This document shows, in pieces, positions 28,438-36,491 of a DNA stretch of 36,491 bases. The notes below the pieces were generated by a model. That model had not been told where the DNA came from. It was given only the letters and a program-made list of their open reading frames with translations, and did no database searches. Position 1 is the first letter of the stretch, and each line of letters begins with the position of its first letter. A program made the position numbers and the translations under genes. This stretch comes from Rhodanobacteraceae bacterium (lineage in GTDB: Bacteria > Pseudomonadota > Gammaproteobacteria > Xanthomonadales > Rhodanobacteraceae): NCBI GenBank assembly GCA_009996615.1, contig JAACZU010000008.1, forward strand, positions 141,727-178,217, written 5' to 3'.

Positions 28438-28883
28438 GCCGGTGCGCCCCCTGCCGGCGCGGGCGGTTGCGCGGCCGCGTCGAGCATGTCCTTCAGGCCA
28501 TGCACGAGGCGCGTGTCGCCGAGCGCGCCGCTGGTGATGCGCAGGCGCTCGGTCTGCCAGTCGGTGAGCGCTTCCTGCAAGCCGGCGTTGAACGCGGTCT
28601 GGCTGCCGATCGCCGCTTCGGCCAGGTCGCGCAGGCAGGCCAGCTCGCGCCGGGCCAGGCCCCAGGCCAGCTCGGCCGGCCACGCTGCCCACATCGTCCA
28701 GTCGCCGCCGGCGGACGCCGGCACCGGGGGCGCCGGCGGTGCCAGCCAGTCGCCGAGCAGCGCCACGGCCTGCCGGCCGAGGTGCTGCTGTTCCTCCACG
28801 CCCAGCCGCATCACGCGCTGCACGAATCGCAGGTTGTTGCGGCCGAGTTCGGCGGTCGCATTGGCAAGATCACGCTGCAACAT
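28434..28883 (-). CDS. Phasin-like or PHA-granule-associated protein
   Basis: This 149-aa, largely helical protein is Ala/Leu/Glu/Arg-rich with heptad-like runs (RDLANATAELGRNNLRFVQRVMRLGVEEQQHLGRQAVALLGDWL and later RRELACLRDLAEAAIGSQTAFNAGLQEALTDWQTERLRI). It has no signal peptide or membrane helix. I do not recognise a strict family signature; size, composition and position between the FabI-like and MaoC-Pta genes of a PHA synthase operon suggest a phasin, a surfactant of the polymer granule. Overlapping stop and start codons link it to the following gene. Confidence 0.6.
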   Translation of the reverse strand: MLQRDLANATAELGRNNLRFVQRVMRLGVEEQQHLGRQAVALLGDWLAPPAPPVPASAGGDWTMWAAWPAELAWGLARRELACLRDLAEAAIGSQTAFNAGLQEALTDWQTERLRITSGALGDTRLVHGLKDMLDAAAQPPAPAGGAPA

Positions 28884-28949
28884 GCTCGCTCCCTCGCTTC
28901 GTCGCTGCGGCGGCCGGGCGCAGCACGCCGGGCCGCCGCGGTGGAATGA

Positions 28950-29717
28950 TCAGTTGAGGATGTGGTAACCCGCATCGACGAACAACGTGTCGCCGGTCAT
29001 CGCGCGCGCGCCGTCGCCGACCAGGAACGTGCACAGCGCGCCGACGTCGTCGATGTCGACCAGGCGCCGCAACGGCGCGCGCCGCGCGGCGTCGTCCAGC
29101 AGGCGCTCGAAATGCGCGATGCCGGAGGCCGCCCGCGTGGGCAGCGGCCCGGGCGACACCGCGTTGACGCGGATGCCGGCGGGACCGAGCTCGGCGGCCA
29201 GGTAGCGCACCGCGGACTCCAGCGCGGCCTTCACCGGCCCCATCATGCCGTAGTTCTCGATCACCTCGTCGGCGCCAAGATAGCTCAGGGTCAGCAGCGC
29301 GCCGCCATCGTGCATCAGTGGTTCGGCCAGGCGTGCCATGCGCAGGAACGAGTGGCACGACACGTCCATGGCGCGCGCGAAGCCGGCGCGCGAGCAGTCC
29401 ACGACGCGGCCGTGCAGGTCCTCGCGCGGCGCGAACGCGATCGCGTGCAGCACGAAATCGAGCCGGCCCCAGGTTTCGCGAATCGCCGCGAACACGGCCT
29501 CGAGCTCGCCTTCCCTTTCCACGTCCAGCGGCATCCGGATCGGCGCGCGCACGCTCTCGGCCAGCGGCTCGACGAAGGTGCGCGCCTTGTCGTTGACCCA
29601 GGTCACGGCCAGCTCGGCGCCGGCCTCGTGCATGGCCCGGGCGCAGCCCCAGGCAATGCTGCGATCGTTGGCGATGCCGACGATCAGTCCCTTCCTTCCG
29701 TGCAGGCCATGCGACAT
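28950..29717 (-). CDS. fabI: Enoyl-[acyl-carrier-protein] reductase, FabI-type
   Basis: This 255-aa short-chain dehydrogenase/reductase of the FabI group reduces trans-2-enoyl thioesters with NAD(P)H. It shows the FabI cofactor segment GLIVGIANDRSIAWG and the catalytic pattern LSYLGADEVIENYGMMGPVKAALE, with Tyr-x6-Lys in NYGMMGPVK. A housekeeping fabI usually lies elsewhere, so this may be a paralogue dedicated to the PHA/acetate operon, shaping acyl pools or redox balance (inference). The start lies 1 bp after the phaC stop, showing tight coupling. Confidence 0.9.
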   Translation of the reverse strand: MSHGLHGRKGLIVGIANDRSIAWGCARAMHEAGAELAVTWVNDKARTFVEPLAESVRAPIRMPLDVEREGELEAVFAAIRETWGRLDFVLHAIAFAPREDLHGRVVDCSRAGFARAMDVSCHSFLRMARLAEPLMHDGGALLTLSYLGADEVIENYGMMGPVKAALESAVRYLAAELGPAGIRVNAVSPGPLPTRAASGIAHFERLLDDAARRAPLRRLVDIDDVGALCTFLVGDGARAMTGDTLFVDAGYHILN

Positions 29718-29718
29718 C

Positions 29719-31464
29719 TCAGCGCTCCATCACGTAGGTGCCGGGCGCATCGCCCAGCACGGCGAAGCCTTGCTCGGGCGCGCCGATGCGTGGCGGCTCC
29801 GACTCGCCGCTCGAGCGCGCATCCAGCCAGGCGATCCACTCGGGCCACCACGAGCCTTCCTTGCGCGGCGCGGCCTGCTCCCAGGCCTCGGCCGACAGCG
29901 TCGTGGCGCCAGCGGCGCGCGTGAGCACGCGGTAGTGGCGATGCTTGCGTCCCGGCTCGCTGACGATGCCGGCGTTGTGGCCGCCGCTGGTCAGCGCGAA
30001 CGTGACCTCGCCGACGGTCAGGGCATGGATCTTGTAGACCGACTTCCACGGCGCGACATGGTCGGTCAGCGTGCCGACGCAGAACAGCGGCGCACGGATG
30101 CGATTGAGCAGCACCGGCGCGCCATCGACCTGGTAGCGCCCGCGCGCGAGGTCGTTGTCCAGGTACAGGCGGCGCAAGTACTGCGAGTGCATCAATGCCG
30201 GCATGCGCGTGGCATCGGCGTTCCACGCCATCAGGTCGTTCAGCGGCAGGCGGTCGCCGAGCACGTAGTCGCGCATCAGGCGCGCCCAGATGAGCTCGTA
30301 CGAGCGCAGCAACTGGAACGCGGCCGCCATCTGCGCCGCGGTCAGGTAGCCGGTGTGCGCCATCTGCGCCGCGAGCAGGCTGACCGCGCTCTCGTCGATG
30401 AACAGGCCCAGCTCGCCCGGCTCGGAAAAGTCGGTCTGCGCCGCAAGCAGCGTCAGCGAGGCAAGGCGGTCGTCGCCGTCGCGCGCCATCGCGGCGGCGG
30501 CGATCGACAGCAGGGTGCCGCCGAGGCAGTAGCCGGCCGCGTGCACCTTGCGCCCCGGCACGATCGCGTTGACAGCGGCCAGCGTGTCGTAGACGCCGTG
30601 CCGGAGGTAGTCGTCCATGCCGACGCCGCGCTCGGCGGCCCCCGGGTTCTTCCACGAGATGCAGAACACGGTGTGGCCCTGCTCGACCAGATGGCGGACG
30701 AGCGAATTGTGCGGGGACAGGTCGAGGATGTAGTACTTCATGATCCACGCCGGCACGATCAGGATCGGCTCGGCCTTGACCCGCGGCGTCGCCGGCGCGT
30801 ACTGGATCAGCTCGACCAGGTGGTTGCGGTAGACCACCTTGCCGGCGGTGACGCCGACGTCGCGGCCGACGACGAAGTTCTCCGCGCCCGCCGGCGGCTC
30901 GCCGGAGGTCGCCCGGCGCACGTCGTCGAGCAAGTTGAGCAGGCCCCGCGCGAGATTGGCGCCGCCCTCGGCCAGCGTGCGCCGCAACGCCACCGGATTG
31001 CTCGCCAGGTAGTTCTCCGGCGACTGGAAGCTGAGCAACTGGTGGGCGCTGAACGCGACGATGTCCTGATGGTGCGCCGACATGCCCCATACGCCCTGGG
31101 TGGCCTGCTGCCACCACTGCTCGGCGAGACGATAGGACTGCTGTGCCACGTTGAACGGGAACGCGTTCCATTCCGCGCCATCGAAGCGGCGGTCGCCCGG
31201 CTGCGGTTCGACGCAGGGGCGCAGTTCGGCGCCCGGTGCCAGCAGCGCCTCGCGCGCGTAGCGGGCCAGTTGCTCGGCCTGGGTCACCGCGAGGCTGGCA
31301 AGGTCGAGCCGCTTGCCGGGCGAGGACACCAGATGCATGATCCAGTCGATCAGCGGCAGCGCGATCGACACCGGCGACAACGAGGCGGTGGCTCGCGCCA
31401 CTGCGGCATGCACTTGCGGATCGATGCGTGCGGCGGCGGAGCCTGCGGCGTCCGAGGAACCCAT
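29719..31464 (-). CDS. phaC: Poly(3-hydroxyalkanoate) polymerase, class I-like
   Basis: This 581-aa alpha/beta-hydrolase polymerises (R)-3-hydroxyacyl-CoA into PHA on granules. The lipase-box-like AGYCLGG has the nucleophile C313; the rest of the triad is in LTDHVAPW (Asp) and SGGHNAGI (His). The N-terminal PhaC domain (WNAFPFNVAQQSYRLAEQWW, PENYLASNPVALRRTL) is complete, and the length fits class I synthases working without PhaE or PhaR subunits. The start MGSSDAAG at 31464 is chosen because codons before it lie in the promoter region. It is the first gene of the ten-gene operon and divergent from the catalase gene. A candidate PhaR operator overlaps its -35. Confidence 0.94.
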   Translation of the reverse strand: MGSSDAAGSAAARIDPQVHAAVARATASLSPVSIALPLIDWIMHLVSSPGKRLDLASLAVTQAEQLARYAREALLAPGAELRPCVEPQPGDRRFDGAEWNAFPFNVAQQSYRLAEQWWQQATQGVWGMSAHHQDIVAFSAHQLLSFQSPENYLASNPVALRRTLAEGGANLARGLLNLLDDVRRATSGEPPAGAENFVVGRDVGVTAGKVVYRNHLVELIQYAPATPRVKAEPILIVPAWIMKYYILDLSPHNSLVRHLVEQGHTVFCISWKNPGAAERGVGMDDYLRHGVYDTLAAVNAIVPGRKVHAAGYCLGGTLLSIAAAAMARDGDDRLASLTLLAAQTDFSEPGELGLFIDESAVSLLAAQMAHTGYLTAAQMAAAFQLLRSYELIWARLMRDYVLGDRLPLNDLMAWNADATRMPALMHSQYLRRLYLDNDLARGRYQVDGAPVLLNRIRAPLFCVGTLTDHVAPWKSVYKIHALTVGEVTFALTSGGHNAGIVSEPGRKHRHYRVLTRAAGATTLSAEAWEQAAPRKEGSWWPEWIAWLDARSSGESEPPRIGAPEQGFAVLGDAPGTYVMER

Positions 31465-31535
31465 GAGCCGTTGTCCTTGTGGTCGACGAAGCCGATCGAG
31501 GAGACGGTCGCCATCCGCAGCCGTCTGTAGTGGAC

Positions 31536-31564
31536 AATGTATCACTCGTCATGCTGCAACGCAA
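31536..31564 (-). promoter_or_regulatory. phaC operon promoter with PhaR-like operator
   Basis: TTGCGT (31564-31559) and TACATT (31541-31536) are separated by 17 bp on the minus strand, a good sigma-70 layout. The -35 lies inside TTGCGTTGCAG (31564-31554), which fits 10 of 11 positions of TTGCRNYGCAA, the site I recall for PhaR/AniA phasin-type repressors. Binding there would block RNA polymerase, so the operon may be derepressed when PHA granules titrate PhaR. phaR is not in the window. Confidence 0.6.
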
Positions 31565-31641
31565 CATACATGCGCCAACATGTCGCACAGTACGCCATCG
31601 CGCGGAGCGCTCCGACATGGCCCGACGGCATACACCGCCCC

Positions 31642-31667
31642 ATAGCCGAAGCCTATCGACGGCATCC
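31642..31667 (+). promoter_or_regulatory. Candidate OxyR site upstream of katA
   Basis: ATAG-N7-CTAT (31642-31656) is an exact half of the OxyR motif; the next block at the right 7-bp step reads ATCC (31664-31667) instead of ATAG, followed by a poor fourth block. It lies about 100 bp before the catalase start and just before a possible -10 (TAGATT, 31701-31706), a location fitting oxidative-stress activation. Confidence 0.5.
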
Positions 31668-31711
31668 GAACAATCGACTTCCACCGCGGGTCGGCGCCGT
31701 CTAGATTCCCT

Positions 31712-31730
31712 GCTGGCCCATCGGGCCAGC
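31712..31730 (+). promoter_or_regulatory. Hairpin in the katA 5' untranslated region
   Basis: GCTGGCCC (31712-31719) and GGGCCAGC (31723-31730) form a perfect 8-bp stem with an ATC loop, 28 nt before the catalase start codon. It might be an operator dyad or an mRNA-stabilising structure; no U-tract follows, so it is not an intrinsic terminator. Confidence 0.5.
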
Positions 31731-31757
31731 CTTACTCCACCGCAGCAGGAGCCTGCC

Positions 31758-33212
31758 ATGACCCAGCCGCACCGCCATACCCTGACCACCGCCGCCGGCG
31801 CGCCGGTTGCGGACAACCAGAACAGCCTGACCGCCGGCCCGCGCGGCCCGCTGCTGGTGGCCGACCACCAGTTGTTCGAAAAGCACGCGCACTTCAACCG
31901 CGAGCGCATCCCCGAGCGCGTCGTGCACGCGAAGGGCTCGGCCGCCCACGGCACGCTGACGATCACGCACGACATCACGCGCTACACGCGCGCCAAGGTG
32001 TTCACGCCGGGCAGCCAGACGCCGCTGCTGCTGCGCTTCTCGACCGTCGCCGGCGAGCGCGGCGCGGCCGACGCCGAGCGCGACGTGCGCGGCTTTGCGA
32101 TCAAGTTCTACACCGAGGAAGGCAACTGGGACCTGGTCGGCAACAACACGCCGGTGTTCTTCGTGCGCGACCCCTACAAGTTCCCCGACTTCATCCACAC
32201 GCAGAAGCGCGACCCGCGCACGAACATGCGCAGCGCCACCGCGATGTGGGATTTCTGGTCGCTGAGCCCCGAATCGCTGCATCAGGTCACGATCCTGATG
32301 AGCGACCGCGGCCTGCCGGCCAGCCTGCGCCACATGCACGGCTTCGGCAGCCATACCTTCAGCTTCTGGAACGAGAAAGGCGAGCGCTTCTGGGTCAAGT
32401 TCCACTTCAAGACCCGGCAAGGCATCCGCAACTGGACCAATGCGGAAGCGGCCAAGGTGATCGGCGAGGACCGTGAGTCGCACCAGCGCGACCTGTACGA
32501 GGCGATCGAACGCAAGGACTTTCCACAGTGGACGATGTACGTGCAGGTCATGCCGGAGGCGGACGCGGAGAAGACCCCGTACAACCCGTTCGACCTGACC
32601 AAGGTGTGGCCGCACAAGGACTATCCGCTGATCGAGGTCGGCGTGCTGGAGCTGAACCGCAACCCGGACAACTACTTCGCCGAGGTCGAGCAGTCGAGCT
32701 TCTCGCCGGCCAACGTGGTGCCCGGCATCGGCCACAGCCCGGACAAGATGCTGCAATTCCGCATCTTCTCTTACGCCGATGCGGCGCGTTACCGCCTCGG
32801 CGGAAACCATGAAATGCTGCCGGTGAACCGGCCGCGCTGCCCGGTGCACAACTACTACCGCGACGGCGCGATGCGCTTCGACGGCAACGGTGGCGGCCAC
32901 GTCAACTACGAGCCGAACTCGTTCGGCGGACCGGTCGAGGATGCGTCGACGAAGGAACCGCCGCTGAAGATCTCCGGCGACGCGGACCGCTACGACCACC
33001 GCGCCGGCAACGACGACTACACGCAGGCCGGCGACCTGTTTCGGCTGATGGACGCGGCGCAGAAGCAGCAGTTGTTCGACAACATCGCCGCAGCGATGCA
33101 GGGCGTGCCGGAGGCGATCATCCGCCGCCAGCTCGGGCATTTCGCCAAGGCCGATCCGGCGTATGCAGCGGGTGTTGCGAAGGCGCTCGGGCTGGCGCTG
33201 GAAACCACGTAA
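31758..33212 (+). CDS. katA: Monofunctional haem catalase
   Basis: This 484-aa small-subunit catalase dismutates hydrogen peroxide. The distal haem residues are present: His in [11 protein letters not shown] and Asn in [13 protein letters not shown]; the proximal haem ligand is Tyr in [14 protein letters not shown]. The segment [32 protein letters not shown] is a family hallmark. Length and lack of a C-terminal flavodoxin domain point to clade 3. Start ATG at 31758 follows AGGAG (31747-31751) by 6 nt. No signal peptide, so cytoplasmic. The OxyR-like element upstream suggests peroxide induction. It is divergent from phaC and convergent with the S4-domain gene, with a palindromic repeat between. 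Confidence 0.95.
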   Translation: MTQPHRHTLTTAAGAPVADNQNSLTAGPRGPLLVADHQLFEKHAHFNRERIPERVVHAKGSAAHGTLTITHDITRYTRAKVFTPGSQTPLLLRFSTVAGERGAADAERDVRGFAIKFYTEEGNWDLVGNNTPVFFVRDPYKFPDFIHTQKRDPRTNMRSATAMWDFWSLSPESLHQVTILMSDRGLPASLRHMHGFGSHTFSFWNEKGERFWVKFHFKTRQGIRNWTNAEAAKVIGEDRESHQRDLYEAIERKDFPQWTMYVQVMPEADAEKTPYNPFDLTKVWPHKDYPLIEVGVLELNRNPDNYFAEVEQSSFSPANVVPGIGHSPDKMLQFRIFSYADAARYRLGGNHEMLPVNRPRCPVHNYYRDGAMRFDGNGGGHVNYEPNSFGGPVEDASTKEPPLKISGDADRYDHRAGNDDYTQAGDLFRLMDAAQKQQLFDNIAAAMQGVPEAIIRRQLGHFAKADPAYAAGVAKALGLALETT

Positions 33213-33230
33213 GCCACACCGCCCTGCCCG

Positions 33231-33318
33231 ATTCGTCGTTCCGGCGAACGCCGTAAGCCAGTGCCTTCGTCCTTGTCCGTCAAGACGCTGGGTCCTGGCG
33301 TTCGCCGGGACGACGAAT
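33231..33318. repeat. REPIN-like inverted repeat between katA and the Hsp15-like gene
   Basis: ATTCGTCGTTCCGGCGAACG with CC (33231-33252) pairs with the complementary GGCGTTCGCCGGGACGACGA with AT (33297-33318), 21 of 22 positions allowing one mismatch. The loop of about 44 nt contains a second weak dyad. It belongs to the CGTCGTTCCGGCGAACGCC class of genomic repeats and lies in a convergent gap, so it may act as a bidirectional end signal. Confidence 0.8.
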
Positions 33319-33343
33319 ATGCAGACTCCGCCGTCGGCGCGGC

Positions 33344-33751
33344 CTACAGCGCGTCGATGTCGCCCAGCGCGCGGATCAGCCGCCGCGCGCGCTTGTCCGG
33401 CTTGGTCTTCGGCTTGCCGTCGGCGCCGAGCAGGCGGCGCTGCTCGATTGCCGCCTCGCGCGCGGCGCGGCTCGCCTCGGTTTCTCGGTAGAGCTGCTGC
33501 GCGAGCGCGGCCGGACCGCGCTGCTCGGCCAGCGCAAGCACCTCGATCTCGAACCTCTCCTCGCCGCGCGTGATGCGCAGCGCGGCCCCCGCGTGCACGA
33601 CCTTGCCCGGCTTGCCGGCCGCGCCATTGACCTCGACCTTGCCGCCTTCGATCGCCTGCTTGGCCAGCGCGCGCGTCTTGAAGAAGCGTGCCGCCCACAG
33701 CCAGACGTCGAGGCGCACGCCGGCTGGTGGTGCATGGATGGAGTTGTTCAT
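33344..33751 (-). CDS. hslR: Hsp15-like S4-domain RNA-binding protein
   Basis: This 135-aa protein holds an S4 RNA-binding domain at residues 12-75 (VRLDVWLWAARFFKTRALAKQAIEGGKVEVNG then KVVHAGAALRI) and a Lys/Arg-rich tail (GKPKTKPDKRARRLIRAL). Hsp15 binds stalled 50S subunits carrying nascent peptidyl-tRNA and helps recycle them under heat stress. Start MNNSIHAPPAGVRLD at 33751 gives the usual length. The open frame extends to 34333, but the added residues have no similarity and fall in an intergenic region. It is transcribed away from the divergent helicase gene. Confidence 0.92.
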   Translation of the reverse strand: MNNSIHAPPAGVRLDVWLWAARFFKTRALAKQAIEGGKVEVNGAAGKPGKVVHAGAALRITRGEERFEIEVLALAEQRGPAALAQQLYRETEASRAAREAAIEQRRLLGADGKPKTKPDKRARRLIRALGDIDAL

Positions 33752-34283
33752 CGTGCCGCCAGCGCGCCGGTGCCGCAGCGGGAAAGAAGGGAAATCGAAC
33801 GCATGATCGAGTCGCGTGGAACGTGCGTCCGATTCTAGCGTCTCGCATGGTGGCGCAAGCGCCGCGTCCGGACCGCACATGCACATCCGCGCCCGCCTTG
33901 GTGGTGCGCGGGCGGCACTTCGTGTATCGTGCGCGATGTTTGTTGCGCCGCCTCGCGGTTTTCCCTTTGGAACGTGATCCGATCGCCGCCCTTGGCCCGA
34001 TCCACGTTCCGCACCGATCGGCCTTCGTCGCATCAGACCCGGAATCGCACGCCCTCGACGGGCGACGGTCCGCCACCTTCGCACCTGCAGCGCGGTTTCT
34101 TGGGAACGCTCGGGTCTTGCCGTCGATCCTCCCGGATGGGTCGCTGTGCGCCTGCGCACACTGCATCCGCACGAACCGGATCGACACGTCGCATGTCCGC
34201 GAACGGGCATGCCCCGCTCATCCTGGCCATCGGCGCGCGCTCGCGTGCCGGCCCCGGCCAACCAGTTGTGGAGTTTTCCAAAC
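33752..34283. other. Divergent hslR/rhlE intergenic region with long helicase leader
   Basis: This 532-bp region separates two divergent genes. A plausible sigma-70-like element lies near 33899-33930 (TTGGTG, then GTGTATCG), which would give the helicase mRNA a leader of about 350 nt. Several GC-rich stems can form in it, and TGGA-GTTT-TCCA (34268-34279) is just before the start codon. Long structured leaders are known for cold-induced RNA helicase genes. No peptide with family similarity was recognised here. Confidence 0.45.
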
Positions 34284-35591
<1,308 letters not shown>

Positions 35592-35606
35592 GGATCGCCG
35601 GTCTTC

Positions 35607-35633
35607 GCAGCGGGCGGCCCGGCCGCCCGCTGC
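35607..35633. terminator. Bidirectional hairpin between convergent rhlE and secreted-protein gene
   Basis: GCAGCGGGCGGC (35607-35618) pairs exactly with GCCGCCCGCTGC (35622-35633) around a 3-nt loop. It starts 16 bp past the rhlE stop and lies 8 bp before the stop of the opposing gene. Stem strength fits termination for both, but a U-tract is absent on either side, so termination may be Rho-assisted. Confidence 0.7.
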
Positions 35634-35640
35634 AGAACGA

Positions 35641-36213
35641 CTAACCACCCGGCGCAAGGCACGGTGCCAGCACGCGCGCGATCGCCGCATGCCGTGCGCC
35701 GGCTACCGCCTCGACCTCGAGCGGCGCGCCCGCCTCGAGCGACGCGACGACCAAGCGCAGCGGCTCATCGCCAGCTGCGAGAAAGGCTCGCGCCAGCCGC
35801 ACCAGATCCGCGTCTTCATAGAAGGTCGTCGAGGCGAGCAGAAAGCCGTCACCGTCGACGCCGTACCAGCCCGAGATAGTCCCGCGCAGCGTGACCGGCT
35901 GCGGTCCCTGGACCGACCAGGTCGCGAGCGGGCGCGTCTCACCGATTCCGCCAGGCCCCTCGAACGGCGCCAGGTCGAATCCGCCTGCCGCCTCCGACAG
36001 CACGACCTTGAACGACAACCCGCCGCGCTTGCCGCTGACACAGCCGAGCTCGAGCTGGACCTTTTCAACCTTGTCCTGTGCCACCTGTGCCTGCGCCGGA
36101 ATGCGCAAGCTCCCCGATGTCGCGCGCGCCGTCGGACGCGCCTCCGCCGCTGCGCCAGACGCGCCCGCAAGCAGCGCGGCAGCGGCGCAGACACCCCATT
36201 CCAACACGCCCAC
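35641..36213 (-). CDS. Putative secreted protein of unknown function
   Basis: This 190-aa protein has a probable signal peptide, MGVLEWGVCAAAALLAGASGAAA, with cleavage after AAA or AEA. The mature part is predicted mixed beta (VEKVQLELGCVSGKRGGLSFKVVLSEAAGGFDLAPFEG, ATWSVQGPQPVTLRGTISGWYGVDGDGFLLAS), with two cysteines, one near residue 58 and one near the C-terminus (LAPCLAPGG), which could form a disulfide. No family was recognised. The start ATG at 36213 is the first in frame giving a signal sequence; upstream AGGGGAGGG could serve as ribosome site. It is convergent with rhlE. Confidence 0.65.
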   Translation of the reverse strand: MGVLEWGVCAAAALLAGASGAAAEARPTARATSGSLRIPAQAQVAQDKVEKVQLELGCVSGKRGGLSFKVVLSEAAGGFDLAPFEGPGGIGETRPLATWSVQGPQPVTLRGTISGWYGVDGDGFLLASTTFYEDADLVRLARAFLAAGDEPLRLVVASLEAGAPLEVEAVAGARHAAIARVLAPCLAPGG

Positions 36214-36491
36214 GGCAACGCCCTCCCCTGACTCGGCCCGGCGGCCGACGCGCGCCGATCTTCCGCAATCGTGCAGCCCGCGGCAATCGCTTCGTGGCGC
36301 GACTTGCGCCGTGGACGTCCGGGTACCGACTCGCCAGCCTCGCCGGCACGTGAAGACGAGCGTAGCTGGCCTGATTCAGGCCTTGCTGCTCCCTGCGCCG
36401 CAGGTGGCCACGGATGCAACGAACCTTATCAAGAGGCTGGAAGGCCCTGGGAAGGATGCCAGCGCGGCCGCGGATGGGCGCGCCATGTACG
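36214..36491. other. Right-edge region without a supported gene
   Basis: This 278-bp stretch to the window edge contains the upstream region of the secreted-protein gene. No tRNA, repeat or gene with family similarity was recognised; open frames here are short and low in plausibility. It may hold promoter elements for the gene to its left or for one beyond the window. Confidence 0.4.

Overview
The window is GC-rich chromosomal DNA of a gammaproteobacterium. The protein sequences, the order pncC-recA-recX-alaS-csrA-tRNA-Ser(GCU)-tRNA-Arg(ACG), the many GTAG-type REP palindromes and a secreted protein ending in IFADSFD point to the order Xanthomonadales/Lysobacterales, possibly Rhodanobacteraceae. 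That placement is inference from sequence recall; no search was run. No phage, integrase, transposase or CRISPR array was seen.

Left part (1-8200, nearly all on the minus strand): a duplicated 207-bp palindromic element, then (in transcription order) a cardiolipin synthase, pncC, recA, recX, alaS, csrA, tRNA-Ser and tRNA-Arg with its own promoter and an intrinsic terminator. REP-type inverted repeats lie in several gaps.

Middle (8236-12823): the class Ia ribonucleotide reductase operon nrdA-nrdB. Its leader appears to carry stacked controls: a sigma-70 promoter with two candidate NrdR boxes 32 bp apart, a cobalamin riboswitch containing a REP palindrome, and a 10-bp helix that buries the nrdA ribosome binding site. 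Between nrdA and nrdB, on the opposite strand, sits a four-helix-bundle (S23/IVP family) gene. It is bounded by copies of a purine-rich 36-nt repeat, and the repeat also supplies the first codons of nrdB. This looks like an inserted cassette and is the least explained structure in the window.

12824-19122: an MBL-fold persulfide dioxygenase-like enzyme, a secreted beta-propeller-like protein, mutS, and an ECF sigma factor/ChrR-type zinc anti-sigma pair.

19123-31464: a ten-gene, tightly overlapping minus-strand operon: PHA synthase, FabI-like reductase, phasin-like protein, MaoC-phosphotransacetylase fusion, acetate kinase, then TolC, HlyD, a double-ATPase ABC protein and two ABC-2 permeases. 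It joins polymer storage and acetyl-phosphate ATP generation to a complete tripartite exporter. A candidate PhaR operator overlaps its -35 box.

31465-36491: divergent from that operon is a clade-3-like catalase with a candidate OxyR half-site and a leader hairpin. Next come the Hsp15-like S4 protein, a RhlE-type DEAD-box helicase with a long untranslated leader, a strong convergent-gene terminator and an unknown secreted protein.
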